This document shows positions 44,856-53,326 of a DNA stretch of 64,000 nucleotides, one piece after another. The position numbers and the translations under genes are program-made. Every line of letters begins with the position of its first letter. Within the stretch, counting starts at the first letter, position 1. Origin of the DNA: Streptomyces rishiriensis (GTDB taxonomy: Bacteria; Actinomycetota; Actinomycetes; Streptomycetales; Streptomycetaceae); the NCBI RefSeq assembly GCF_030815485.1, contig NZ_JAUSWV010000002.1, positions 4,154,001 to 4,218,000 of the forward strand, given 5' to 3'. Under the pieces are notes generated by a model. That model saw only the letters and a list, made by a program, of their open reading frames with translations, searched no databases and was not told the origin of the DNA.

Positions 44856-46037
44856 TCAGCCGTCCGCGGCCCCGTCCGAGGTGAGGACCAGGCCCGACGT
44901 CGGCACCCCGGTCCCCGCCGTCACCAGGGTCCGGGCGGCCCCCTCCACCTGGTTCACGGACGTGCCGCGCAGCTGCCGTACGGCTTCGGCCACACCGTTC
45001 ATCCCGTGGAGGTAGGCCTCGCCGAGCTGGCCGCCGTGGGTGTTCAGCGGCAGCCGGTCCTCCGCGACGAAGGCCGGGGCCTCGCCCGGGGCGCAGAAGC
45101 CGAACTCCTCCAGCTGCATCAGCACGAACGGCGTGAAGTGGTCGTACAGGATCCCCACGTCGATGTCGGCCGGCGCCAGACCGGAGCTGCGCCACAGCTG
45201 GCGGGCGACCACCGACATCTCCGGCAGGCCCGTCAGGTCGTCACGGTAGAAGCTGGTCATCTGCTCCTGGGACCGGCCGGCGCCCTGGGCGGCCGCGGCG
45301 ACCACGGCGGGCGGCCGCGGCAGGTCCCGGGCCCGCTCCACCGAGGTGACGACCAGCGCCTGGCCGCCGTCCGTCTCCTGGCAGCAGTCCAGCAGCCTGA
45401 GCGGCTCGGCGATCCAGCGCGAGGCCGCGTGGTCGGCGCGGGTGATCGGGCGGCCGTGGAAATACGCCGCCGGGTTGGCCGCCGCGTGACGGCGGGCCGT
45501 GACGGCGACCGGTCCGAACGCGTCCTCCGGGGTCAGCCCGTGCGCGTGCAGATAGCGCTGCGCCGCCATCGCCACCCAGGAGGCGGGGGTGAGCAGCCCG
45601 AACGGCAGCGTCCAGCCGAGCGCCGTCCCCTCCGCCGACGGCTCGCGGTGCCGCACACCCGATCCGAAACGCCGCCCCGACCGCTCGTTGAAGGCGCGGT
45701 AGCAGACCACGACCTCGGCCACTCCGGCCGCGACGGCGAGCGCCGCCTGCTGCACGGTCGCGCAGGCCGCCCCGCCGCCGTAGTGGACCCGCGAGAAGAA
45801 GGACAGCTCGCCCATGCCGCAGGCCTGCGCCACGGTGATCTCCGGACTCGTGTCCATCGTGAACGTCACCAGGCCGTCCACATCGGCGGGCGTGAGTCCC
45901 GCGTCGGTGAGAGCCGCCCGCACCGACTCCGCCGCCAGCCGCAGTTCGCTGCGTCCGGAGTCCTTGGAGAACTCCGTGGCCCCGATGCCCACGATGGCCG
46001 CCCGGCCGCCGAGGGAGTCCCGCGTGCGCACACTCAC
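44856..46037 (-). CDS. Thiolase/lipid-transfer protein (Ltp2-like)
   Basis: 393 residues. Thiolase superfamily: GRAAIVGIGATEFSKDSGRS, then VHYGGGAACATVQQAALAVA at the nucleophile position, HGMNGVAEAVRQLRG and GTGVPTSGLVLTSDG at the C-terminus. In steroid-degrading actinobacteria, Ltp2-type proteins act as aldolases together with the ChsH1-ChsH2 hydratase on side-chain acyl-CoAs. Its start overlaps the MaoC gene stop by four bases, so it is the third gene of a coupled operon. Substrate here unknown; a steroid role would need the rest of the pathway, not seen. Confidence 0.85.
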   Translation of the reverse strand: MSVRTRDSLGGRAAIVGIGATEFSKDSGRSELRLAAESVRAALTDAGLTPADVDGLVTFTMDTSPEITVAQACGMGELSFFSRVHYGGGAACATVQQAALAVAAGVAEVVVCYRAFNERSGRRFGSGVRHREPSAEGTALGWTLPFGLLTPASWVAMAAQRYLHAHGLTPEDAFGPVAVTARRHAAANPAAYFHGRPITRADHAASRWIAEPLRLLDCCQETDGGQALVVTSVERARDLPRPPAVVAAAAQGAGRSQEQMTSFYRDDLTGLPEMSVVARQLWRSSGLAPADIDVGILYDHFTPFVLMQLEEFGFCAPGEAPAFVAEDRLPLNTHGGQLGEAYLHGMNGVAEAVRQLRGTSVNQVEGAARTLVTAGTGVPTSGLVLTSDGAADG

Positions 46038-46441
46038 TCCGCGCCTCCCGGCCGTGCGTCGGACGGGACCGTGAGCGTCACCGTCCCGGTGACGTGCCGG
46101 CCGATCCCGTTGTCCCCGGTGACCCGCACCACGGCGGTGTCTCCGTCGACCTCCTCGATCCTGCCCCGCAACACCATGGTGTCCCCCGGGTGGTTGGGCG
46201 CCCCGAGCCGGACGGCGACCTTGCGGAGCACGGCCGTCGGGCCGAAGTGGTCGGTGAGGTAGCGGCCGACCAGGCCGTTGGTCGTCAGGATGTTCATGAA
46301 GATGTCGGGGGACCCCTTCCGGCGGGCCAGTTCGGGGTCGTGGTGGACGTCCTGGTAGTCCCGCGAGGCGAGGGCGCCGGCCACGATCAGGGTGCGGGTG
46401 ATCCCGATCTCCAGCGGCGGCAGCTCGTCACCGGCCTTCAC
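46034..46441 (-). CDS. MaoC-like hydratase (ChsH1-like)
   Basis: 135 residues from GTG 46441, which overlaps the preceding gene's stop by four bases. Hot-dog fold hydratase: VKAGDELPPLEIGITRTLIV, YQDVHHDPELARRKG (hydratase-type Asp/His), FMNILTTNGLVGRYL and GDTMVLRGRIEEVDG. It likely pairs with the upstream MaoC-DUF35 protein to form a heterotetramer hydratase acting on enoyl-CoAs. Downstream is the Ltp2-like thiolase; the three genes form one translation-coupled unit. Confidence 0.88.
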   Translation of the reverse strand: MKAGDELPPLEIGITRTLIVAGALASRDYQDVHHDPELARRKGSPDIFMNILTTNGLVGRYLTDHFGPTAVLRKVAVRLGAPNHPGDTMVLRGRIEEVDGDTAVVRVTGDNGIGRHVTGTVTLTVPSDARPGGAE

Positions 46442-47394
46442 GCGGCCGTCTCCCCCGCGCGGGGCCGGAACACCGGGAGCACCAGTTCGCCGTCCTCGTC
46501 GTCGTAGGACCGGAACTCCAGCTCCACCGGCATGCCGATCCGCACCTTGTCGTAGGGCACGTCGACCACGTTGCTGACGATGCGAACACCCTCGGCGAGC
46601 TCGATCAGGCCGATCGCGTACGGCGGGGAGAAGGCCGGGAAAGGGGGGTGGTGCATCACGACGTACGAGAAGACCGTGCCCTCGCCGCTCGCCTCGACGC
46701 CCTCCCACCGCGCCGAGCCGCAGGCGTTGCAGCCGGGGAGCCAGGGGAAGCGGAGCGTGGCGCAGGCGGTGCACCGCTGGACCAGGAGGCGGTGACGCCG
46801 GACGCCCTCCCAGAAGCCGGCGTTGTCCCGGTTGACGACGGGACGCGGCCGCCGCGACGGTTCCTGCCGGTCCCGCGCCTTCTGCCCGCGCCCGGTCGGC
46901 GCGTACTTGAGGATGCGGAAGCGGTGGGTGCCGACCGGCGCCTCGCCCACCCGGATGTCCGTCCGGGTCGTGACGAAATACCCGGTGCCCAGCCTGGTGG
47001 TCTTCCGCCGCGAGACCGACTCGATCACCGTGTCGAAGGCGACCTCGTCCCCCGGCCGCAGCGGGCGCAGGTACTCCTGCTCGCAGTCGGTGGCGACGAC
47101 CGAGGTGCAGCCCGCGTCGTCGAGGAGGGAGAGCAGCTCCCCGTAGGCCTGCGCGCGCCCCTCGTGGCCGCTCAGACCGCCCATGATCCACGCCTGGAGC
47201 ATGGTGGGCGGGGCGATCGCGCCGGGGCCGGTGTACGCGGGGTTCCGGTCGCCCATCGCCTCGCACCAGTGCCGGATCATGGGCGCGTTGACAGGGTCCC
47301 GGCCGGCGCCCGCGACCGCCGCGGGGCGGCCCTCGTAGGCCTTGAGCCGCGCGTGGAACTCGTCGTCGAGCCGCGCGTGGAGCTCGTCGTCCAC
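46438..47394 (-). CDS. MaoC-N/DUF35 fusion (ChsH2-like)
   Basis: 318 residues from GTG 47394, with GGAAGGAG about 7 bases upstream; a longer frame reaches 47439 but adds only a basic tail. Residues about 15-150 are a MaoC N-terminal-type hot-dog fold (PMIRHWCEAMGDRNPAYTG). Then a DUF35 Zn ribbon with CTACATLRFPWLPGCNACG and an OB fold (about 215-310, GTVFSYVVMHHPPFPAF). The layout matches ChsH2, the electron/scaffold partner of steroid-side-chain enzymes. The DDELHARL/DDEFHARL pair near the N-terminus arose by a 21-bp direct repeat. Confidence 0.88.
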   Translation of the reverse strand: MDDELHARLDDEFHARLKAYEGRPAAVAGAGRDPVNAPMIRHWCEAMGDRNPAYTGPGAIAPPTMLQAWIMGGLSGHEGRAQAYGELLSLLDDAGCTSVVATDCEQEYLRPLRPGDEVAFDTVIESVSRRKTTRLGTGYFVTTRTDIRVGEAPVGTHRFRILKYAPTGRGQKARDRQEPSRRPRPVVNRDNAGFWEGVRRHRLLVQRCTACATLRFPWLPGCNACGSARWEGVEASGEGTVFSYVVMHHPPFPAFSPPYAIGLIELAEGVRIVSNVVDVPYDKVRIGMPVELEFRSYDDEDGELVLPVFRPRAGETAA

Positions 47395-47443
47395 GGCCGT
47401 ACTCCTTCCGCGGGAAAGGCTTGCCGACTTACCGGACACGGTT

Positions 47444-47460
47444 TCTGACTGTCCGTCAGA
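47444..47460. promoter_or_regulatory. Inverted repeat upstream of the MaoC/thiolase operon
   Basis: TCTGAC-TGTCC-GTCAGA is a perfect 6-bp inverted repeat with a 5-bp centre, about 50 bp upstream of the GTG on the minus strand. This resembles TetR-family operators of lipid genes; the regulator is not in this window. Confidence 0.5.
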
Positions 47461-47548
47461 TAAGGGCCTCTGTCAAGGTCACTTCCGCGTACGCAAACGC
47501 CTGCGCGGCGGCACCGAAGTACCGCCGCGCAGACGTGTCACCCCCCGC

Positions 47549-47628
47549 ACCCCCTACCCGCCCCACACCCCTACCCGCCCCGCACCCCCTACCCGCCCCG
47601 CACCCCTACCCGCCCCGCACCCCCCACC
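47549..47628. repeat. C-rich tandem repeats, 17-18 bp
   Basis: About four and a half copies of CACCCC(C)TACCCGCCCCG lie just downstream of the small secreted protein gene. No coding sense on either strand. Confidence 0.9.
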
Positions 47629-47685
47629 GGGCCCGAAGCCCCCTCCCTTCCCCCGCGGCCGACTCCGGGAGCCGGCTCTCTCGGA

Positions 47686-48000
47686 TCACCACCACAGGGG
47701 GGTGAAGGAGACCCCGACATTGCTGTTGCCCTGGTTGATCGCCGTGAACGCGGACCCGTTGACCTGCGCGGTGTTGTTCTGGTTCGAGGCGCCCGAGCCG
47801 ACGGCGTTCTGCTGTGTGGTCGCCGAATTCCCGCGGTTGTCGTGCCCGACACCGCTGCCGACGATGCTCGCGACACCCGCGTTCGATCCGTCGTCCGCGA
47901 AGCCGCCGTTGTCCGCCACCGCGACGCCGGTGAGGAGGGCGGCTGCCAGCGGGAGGGCGGAGACGGCGGCGATGACACGGGCGGTACGGATGCTTGCCAT
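47686..48000 (-). CDS. Small secreted Asn/Gly/Ser-rich protein
   Basis: 104 residues from ATG 48000 (GGAGGAACCAC upstream). A signal peptide to about residue 29 (cleavage after AVA) releases a mature protein of about 75 residues of the NSATTQQNAVGSGASNQNNT type, low in charge, rich in Asn/Gly/Ser, ending VGVSFTPLWW. No Cys, no chaplin pattern, no rodlin signature. Repetitive Asn/Gln composition could form amyloid-like fibres. I do not recognise a named family beyond small secreted Streptomyces proteins. Confidence 0.75.
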   Translation of the reverse strand: MASIRTARVIAAVSALPLAAALLTGVAVADNGGFADDGSNAGVASIVGSGVGHDNRGNSATTQQNAVGSGASNQNNTAQVNGSAFTAINQGNSNVGVSFTPLWW

Positions 48001-48371
48001 GTGGTTCCTCCAGAACGGAAGTACGTGAGTACCCGAGTGCATGAAGTACGGCTTTGACCTGGGCAGTTGGCCGACCACCCCGGCACTTGTGACGACGTCG
48101 CGAGTCCAGAGTTGCCCACCGGCCCCCGCCGAACCACCCCGGAAGCCGTGATTCGCACTCAAGCGTGATGACAAGTCGATAAACCCCCAGCATCACTTTT
48201 CCCGTCCTATCCGCCATAACCCCCGGCAAGTCGGACACGCGCCCCCCGGGCCCCACAAGGGGCGAAGCGTTCCTTCAGCACCCCGCCGCCTTTTGGCCCC
48301 CGCCGACCACCGCCGGGCGCGTCGCGGCCCACCCTCTTCCCTTTATCGAACACGCGTACGACACTGGATTC
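48001..48371. other. Gene-free divergent promoter region
   Basis: 371 bp between the secreted protein and the prim-pol gene, which point apart. No further gene, repeat or RNA recognised. Confidence 0.5.
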
Positions 48372-49265
48372 ATGGCCACCACCGACCGGTACCCCCGGCA
48401 GGCCACCACCCTGGCCCTCGCCCACGCCCTGTCGGCCGCCGAACGCGGCCTGTCCGTCATCCCGCTGTCCCGGACGAAACTCCCGGCCCTGCGCTCCCCC
48501 CACCGCGCCGCCCCCGAGCCCGCGGGGCCGCCCTGCCACGGCGAGTGCGGCCGCTTCGGCCACGGCGTGTACGACGCCTCGACCGATCCGGCCCGCATCC
48601 GCGCACTGTTCGCCGCCGCGCCCTGGGCCACCGGCTACGGCATCGCCTGCGGCCTGTCCCCGCACCACCTCATCGGCGTCGACCTGGACACCAAGTCGGA
48701 CACGGACTCCACGGCCGCCCTGCGCGAACTGGCCCTGCGCCACCTCTTCACCATCCCGCCCACGATCGTCGTCCTCACCCCGTCCGGCGGGCGGCACCTG
48801 TGGCTCACCGGCCCGCCGGACGTCGTCGTCCCCAACTCGGCCGGCCGGCTCGCTCCCGGCATCGACATCCGGGGCGCCGGCGGCTACCTGGTCGGCCCCG
48901 GTTCCCGCACCACCCACGGCGTCTACGCCACCGCCCCCGGCACCGCCCACCTCACCCCGGCACCCTGCCCGCGCTCCCTCCTGCGCCTGCTGCTGCCACC
49001 GCCGCGCTCCTCCCGCCCCGGTCCCGGCTCGACGGCGGGCGGCGCACACGGCCGGGGCCTGGTCCAGTTCGTCCTGGCCGCCCACGAGGGGCAGCGCAAC
49101 ACGCGGCTGTTCTGGGCGGCCTGCCGGGCTTACGAGGACGGCATCGGCCCTGAGTTGACCGAGGACCTGGTCGACGCCGCCGTACGGACCGGCCTGACCC
49201 CACGGGAGGCGCGGGCGACGATCACCTCGGCGGCCCGCATGACCACACACCGCCCAGAACCCTGA
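48372..49265 (+). CDS. Bifunctional DNA primase/polymerase (prim-pol) domain protein
   Basis: 297 residues. N-terminal prim-pol fold: ALAHALSAAERGLSVIPLS, YGIACGLSPHHLIGVDLDTK with the metal DxD-like Asp pair, and LTPSGGRHLWLTGP near 135-150; a Pro/Arg linker (about 215-235) leads to a short C-terminal helical segment. Such domains occur in plasmid- and phage-type replication proteins but also as chromosomal stand-alone proteins in Streptomyces. It lacks a helicase domain. Neighbours are the tRNA-Ser(UGA) site and a small cassette, so a mobile-element origin is possible. Confidence 0.8.
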   Translation: MATTDRYPRQATTLALAHALSAAERGLSVIPLSRTKLPALRSPHRAAPEPAGPPCHGECGRFGHGVYDASTDPARIRALFAAAPWATGYGIACGLSPHHLIGVDLDTKSDTDSTAALRELALRHLFTIPPTIVVLTPSGGRHLWLTGPPDVVVPNSAGRLAPGIDIRGAGGYLVGPGSRTTHGVYATAPGTAHLTPAPCPRSLLRLLLPPPRSSRPGPGSTAGGAHGRGLVQFVLAAHEGQRNTRLFWAACRAYEDGIGPELTEDLVDAAVRTGLTPREARATITSAARMTTHRPEP

Positions 49266-49490
49266 CGCCCCGGGCACGGCTGGTGCGAGCCGCCAGGTGT
49301 CTCACGCCTCCGCCCGGCCCGGGAGCGCCGGAGGAACAACGCCGGGCCCGCCAGACGGAGGACCCCACCTCGCCCCGCGTCGATTCAGGCTCAGCGGAAC
49401 GCCGGAGCAAGAAGCACGGATGAGATCAGCAGCCGCCCAGGGGGCTTCGGGGAACCACGGTGGCGACCGGGCAACGCACAGCACAGCGCG

Positions 49491-49518
49491 ACGGCCCCTG
49501 ACCGAGGTCAGGGGCCGT
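49491..49518 (-). terminator. Hairpin terminator of tRNA-Ser(UGA)
   Basis: A perfect 13-bp stem, ACGGCCCCTGACC with GGTCAGGGGCCGT, and 2-base loop, about 13 bp beyond the tRNA 3' end on the minus strand. Confidence 0.75.
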
Positions 49519-49530
49519 TCGCATGCAGTG

Positions 49531-49617
49531 CGGTGGGTGTGGGATTTGAACCCACGGTGACATCGCTGCCACGACGGTTTTCAAGACCGTTCCCTTAGGC
49601 CGCTCGGGCAACCCACC
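49531..49617 (-). tRNA. tRNA-Ser(UGA)
   Basis: 87 nt, type II. Acceptor arms GGTGGGT and ACCCACC; anticodon loop CTTGAAA gives UGA, reading UCA. The 5' half from the anticodon loop outward lies in the direct repeat that is duplicated at 51570, so this gene is the complete copy at an integration-like junction. Confidence 0.96.
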
Positions 49618-49679
49618 CGCGCCCCGGCCCACCTGGGGCGGAGCGGGTACAGCGTACCGGGCCCGGACGCTGCTCGGGG
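49578..49679. repeat. Direct repeat copy 1 (tRNA-Ser 5' half plus flank)
   Basis: 102 bp identical to 51570-51671, with about 8 more matching bases after a one-base slip. It covers the tRNA-Ser(UGA) sequence from the anticodon loop to the 5' end and about 60 bp beyond. Confidence 0.97.
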
Positions 49680-49961
49680 CGTGGTCCACTCGGGGTCCAC
49701 TGGGTCGGTTCCGAGCATCGGCGGCTGCCGGTCCCATCACCACCTGATCTGCTGTTCCGCAGCGACGCACGGAAGCCTGCAACTGCTCCGGCAGAGCCGT
49801 GCTGGCCAACGCACGAGCAGCCGACTGAGGATCTAATCCTATTACGAAGCCCCGTTGGCCCAGGCTGAGGTTAAGCGGGGCTCTGCGCTATCCACACGCA
49901 TTGCTTTCGCACAGAAGGAATCGTCACCAACGACCACGCACACCAACGGCAGTATCGTCCG

Positions 49962-51392
49962 CTAGGCGACGGATTTCAGGACGGCAGCGAACGGGATGAC
50001 GGCAGCTCCGCTAGGGATGGTCTCCAATCCGTATGTCTCATCTCTCTCGTAGTCATAGGACACCTTGCCTCGGGAATTGAGTGGAGCGATGACCTCGAAT
50101 GTGCTCGCCCCCTCGCCAAGCGACCGCGCCTCGAAGACGTAGCGGTCCCTGCGCGTCACATTGATAATGTTATTGTTGTGGGTCAGTTTTCCCACGTACA
50201 GGACATAGTCGCCGCATTTCTTTGGCGGACACTCAAAGATGTCCGTTTCCCCCTTCACCCACGAAAGTCGAGGGGTCAGGAAGGAGTCGTCAACCTTTCC
50301 CCGGTCTTTCCTGATCAGGGTGACTTCCCCGCTGACCTCCAGACTCTCGTAGTCAGCCCCTTTCGGTACCTGAACCACTGCTTCCTCGGCCTGCCCCGTC
50401 CCCGGGTCAAACCAGTCTCCAGGTGGGCTGATCAGCCCAGTCATGATGAGATGCCACTTCGGCGACGCGGCATACAGCTCACTGTCCTCGAACGACTCTG
50501 CGTCCTTCCTGGCCCCATCCAGCCCGTCCTTACCAGTCTCGGATTTCGACGCCCTACCACGCACCCAGAACACGCTACCAAGGACCGTGACGGACACTTT
50601 TCCCGTGTTATGGAGGTCGAACGTCACTGGAATGTAGATGACCGGCTCCCGAGGGTCCAGCTGAGGCTTTCCGAACTTGGCACTGAGCGTGATTTGCGGC
50701 TTCGTCGCATACGGCTGATACGCAGCCGAGTAGGCGAAGTTCCCGCCGGCTAACAGAGCGGTCGCCAGTACCCCCGCAGTGACTTGCCTGGGGAGCGGGG
50801 CCCCCCGCCAAGCCTTCTCCCGAAGGACGATCCACATTACCCAAAAGGACCACACCATCAGCGGAACGTAGCTGAAAGCCCAGGGCGTGAATTCCATCTT
50901 CTGGGACCAAAGGATCACCAGCATGGAATTGACCAGGAGCGCAACGAAGACACAGACCAAGACCAGCAACCCCGAGTACCGCATCGTCCGCTTGCCCCAG
51001 AAGTCCAGCACAGCGCAGGCTGCCAGTAGCTGGCCAACGCCCGCGAGGAAGAGAAAAAAGCCGCTCACCTGCGACGCGAAAGTCAGCGCGCCGAAGGCAT
51101 CCTCACTGCCAATAGCAATGAAGAAGGCCGCCGATCCGGCCAAGCCCATCATCATGAGTCCAGCGGTCGTGCGTCTCTTGCTTGGGCGGTCGGGCCAACT
51201 GTCGCTGCCCGCCTCGCGCCAGGAGATGAGCGCACGATCCTTGAGGTCCACGTCATCCGGGAAGCCTTCGTGGACGAGGACCTTCCGAAGATCGTGCGGT
51301 GACCAGGCCGCGCCCACCGCTTCACCACCCACACGGACCTGTCGCAGGCCACGGCTATCCGGCGGCTCCACGACCACCCTGGATCTGTGCAT
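49962..51392 (-). CDS. Unrecognised five-helix membrane protein of the tRNA cassette
   Basis: 476 residues from ATG 51392 (GGAG very close upstream; an in-frame ATG farther up at 51545 lacks a ribosome site). A soluble N-terminus of about 75 residues (DVDLKDRALISWREAGSDSW) precedes about five helices between 80 and 245 (AFFIAIGSEDAFGALTF, LLVLVCVFVALLVNSMLVIL, LMVWSFWVMWIVL, VLATALLAGGNFAYSAAY). The rest, about 250-476, is an extracytoplasmic beta-rich domain (YIPVTFDLHNTGKVSVTVLG). Codon use is less biased than its neighbours. No family recognised; it is the sole cargo of the cassette and so presumably selects for its maintenance. Confidence 0.75.
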   Translation of the reverse strand: MHRSRVVVEPPDSRGLRQVRVGGEAVGAAWSPHDLRKVLVHEGFPDDVDLKDRALISWREAGSDSWPDRPSKRRTTAGLMMMGLAGSAAFFIAIGSEDAFGALTFASQVSGFFLFLAGVGQLLAACAVLDFWGKRTMRYSGLLVLVCVFVALLVNSMLVILWSQKMEFTPWAFSYVPLMVWSFWVMWIVLREKAWRGAPLPRQVTAGVLATALLAGGNFAYSAAYQPYATKPQITLSAKFGKPQLDPREPVIYIPVTFDLHNTGKVSVTVLGSVFWVRGRASKSETGKDGLDGARKDAESFEDSELYAASPKWHLIMTGLISPPGDWFDPGTGQAEEAVVQVPKGADYESLEVSGEVTLIRKDRGKVDDSFLTPRLSWVKGETDIFECPPKKCGDYVLYVGKLTHNNNIINVTRRDRYVFEARSLGEGASTFEVIAPLNSRGKVSYDYERDETYGLETIPSGAAVIPFAAVLKSVA

Positions 51393-51569
51393 GACTCCAG
51401 AGTCGGGCCCGACCCGCCGGTACGCCTGCTTGGATACACCAAAGGGGGAACTACCTGTGAAACGCGTCCAGCACGCCCTCACTGAGGGGCACCCCTGCTG
51501 AGCAGCGCGTCTATGACCTGCGCAATGAGCAGGAGCCGGGTCCACAGGAACGCTGTCACGCTCGCGCGT

Positions 51570-51609
51570 TTTTCAAGACCGTTCCCTTAGGCCGCTCGGG
51601 CAACCCACC
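51570..51609 (-). pseudogene. tRNA-Ser(UGA) 5' half
   Basis: 40 nt identical to the 5' half of the tRNA gene at 49531-49617, including acceptor 5' strand, D-arm and part of the anticodon stem, but ending at the repeat boundary. Cannot fold as a tRNA. Confidence 0.9.
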
Positions 51610-51671
51610 CGCGCCCCGGCCCACCTGGGGCGGAGCGGGTACAGCGTACCGGGCCCGGACGCTGCTCGGGG
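51570..51671. repeat. Direct repeat copy 2
   Basis: Second copy of the tRNA-Ser-derived repeat. On its right the sequence diverges at 51672 with a one-base slip and continues into chromosomal DNA. Confidence 0.97.
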
Positions 51672-51738
51672 GCGTGGTCCGCAGGGGGCCCTCAGCGACA
51701 GGCGCCCAGCCCGGCGTCGGGCCGCGTCATGCCGGGAG

Positions 51739-52281
51739 TCACTCGCCCTGGGTCTTGTCCACCAGGGCCGCGTAGGCCAGTTGCAGCGCGTCCGCCCCGG
51801 CGAGGGCCGCGAGTCCGCCCATGGCGGTGCGCGTGGCGCGGGGCCAGAGCAACTGGCCCGCGGTCAGGGTCGAGACCACCCACACGCTCATGCAGAAGGG
51901 GCAGGTCATCAGTTCTCCGACGGTGTCCTTGCCCCCTTCGGCCCGGGCTTCCTCGTGCAGTTCGGCCGGGCCCTGCGGACCGACGTAGCGGGTGAAGGGC
52001 GCCCGCAGCGGACTGGTCACCGACGCCTTGCTCAGCAGCCGGCTCAGCCGGAAGGCGGCCAGCGACGTCAGCACGATGTCCGAAGGAGCGGGCCGGTCCG
52101 GCAAAGGGCGCCCACGAAGCCGCACCACCGTCGCCCAGGCCGCCGTGTACGCCCCGAATCCCGCCATGGCTGTCAGATAGCCGCCCAGCGGTCGCTCGGC
52201 CCCGGCCGAATAGTCTTTCTTCGTACTGCGGAGGAATCCGTGCAGACGTCGTGACAGGCGGTTGTCAGCCGCTGTGCTCAT
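51739..52281 (-). CDS. DUF1360 family membrane-associated protein
   Basis: 180 residues from ATG 52281 (GGAG about 8 bases upstream). DUF1360 features: AAWATVVRLRGRPLPDRPAP, then DIVLTSLAAFRLSRLLSKAS and TCPFCMSVWVVSTL with the conserved CPFC-type pair. Three weak helices. Unknown function; the family is spread in actinobacteria. Lies to the right of the cassette, before the SPW gene on the same strand. Confidence 0.8.
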   Translation of the reverse strand: MSTAADNRLSRRLHGFLRSTKKDYSAGAERPLGGYLTAMAGFGAYTAAWATVVRLRGRPLPDRPAPSDIVLTSLAAFRLSRLLSKASVTSPLRAPFTRYVGPQGPAELHEEARAEGGKDTVGELMTCPFCMSVWVVSTLTAGQLLWPRATRTAMGGLAALAGADALQLAYAALVDKTQGE

Positions 52282-52515
52282 GTGCCACTCCAGTCCTGGT
52301 CGGTCGCCGGCCGCCCTGCCGTCGCTCGCGTGCTCTTGCCCGGCTCCGGTCGGAGCACGGGCGACCACGGGTCCCCACCGGGGTCTGCGGCAAACGAATC
52401 GGGAAGGGCGGACCACCCGGTCAGTCGTCGGTCCTGCCTTCGGAAATGAGGACGGTGACCGCGGGAGCCCGCGGTCACCGTCGTGTCAGCCGTCGTATCG
52501 GCTCGGAGCGCCGCG

Positions 52516-52986
52516 TCAGCGAGCCATCCGGGTCGAGCGGCCACGGCCTCCCCGGTCGGTTTCGCCCGCCGCGGAGCTGGTGGCGAGCGCGAGCACCAGA
52601 GCGATGATGCCGACGATGATGTTGTTCACCACGGTGCGTGTGGTGTCCACGTTCCCGGCCACCACCCAGGGCGCCACGATGGTCCAGATGCCGATCATCG
52701 CTGCGGCCCATGCCCGGGCGTGGGTGCGCTCGTAGGCGTGCCCGAACCCGCCCAGAAGCAGTGCGTAAGCGACGCCCGTGATCAGGTTGTTCACGGCCAG
52801 GGTGCTGAAACCGTTGAAGCCTGCGATCCAGGGCGAGGCAGCCAGGTAGAGCCCGGTGACGAGGGCCAGCGCCTCGACAGCCTGCCCCTGCTGCGTCGTC
52901 ACCGCGCGCTCGGCCCTGGCATGGCGCTCCCGCATCTCCGCGATGTCCGGGTGCGACTCCATAGTCGTATGAGTCTGATCGGTCAT
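52516..52986 (-). CDS. SPW-repeat membrane protein
   Basis: 156 residues from ATG 52986 (AGGAG 9 bases upstream). Four helices arranged as two SPW repeats: SPWIAGFNGF (51-60) and APWVVAGNVD (105-114), each followed by a TTRTVVNNIIVGIIALVLAL-type helix; the Ser in the second is replaced by Ala. SPW proteins are a Streptomyces-rich family of unknown function. A charged cytosolic N-terminus (about 35 residues) precedes. No clear operon partner. Confidence 0.85.
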   Translation of the reverse strand: MTDQTHTTMESHPDIAEMRERHARAERAVTTQQGQAVEALALVTGLYLAASPWIAGFNGFSTLAVNNLITGVAYALLLGGFGHAYERTHARAWAAAMIGIWTIVAPWVVAGNVDTTRTVVNNIIVGIIALVLALATSSAAGETDRGGRGRSTRMAR

Positions 52987-53326
52987 GATCGTCTCCTGCC
53001 GAGAGTCCTGATCCATGGCGTTGGACTGTCCGGGTACCCACCGAATAGTCGCCATCCCGAACTCACACCGTTCCGGTCGAAAGCAGCCCATTCCACGCGC
53101 TGACTGGTGATTTCAGCCGTCTTCGCCCGTAAGCGGGCTCATGGCTCGGCTATCGCTGTCTCACCGGTCGGCCGATGGCGATGCCGGTATCGACGGGGGA
53201 CCCACGCCGGCCGACCTGGTGAGGCGACCGGTCTCCGCGAGGACGGGAGTCGTGTGGGTCGTAGTGAGTCGTAGTCGGCGGTGGTCAACGGATCCGGGCC
53301 CGCGGGGACGTTCGGGTCCTCGCGTC

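Larger units (their letters stand above)
49578..51671. mobile_element. Roughly 2-kb cassette bounded by tRNA-derived direct repeats
   Basis: The insert between the two 102-bp repeats (period 1992 bp) contains one membrane-protein gene and is visibly less GC-rich than its surroundings (AT-rich tracts near 49830 and 50160). No integrase, transposase or terminal inverted repeat is present. It behaves as a minimal integrated element or the remnant of a larger one. Confidence 0.7.

Noticed and set aside
47686..48000. Chaplin or rodlin gene
   Set aside because: No chaplin core motif, no Cys pair and no rodlin signature in the mature sequence.
51570..51609. A second functional tRNA-Ser(UGA)
   Set aside because: Only the 5' half is present; variable arm, T-arm and 3' acceptor strand are missing.
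49578..51671. Insertion sequence
   Set aside because: No transposase and no terminal inverted repeats; the repeats are tRNA-derived.
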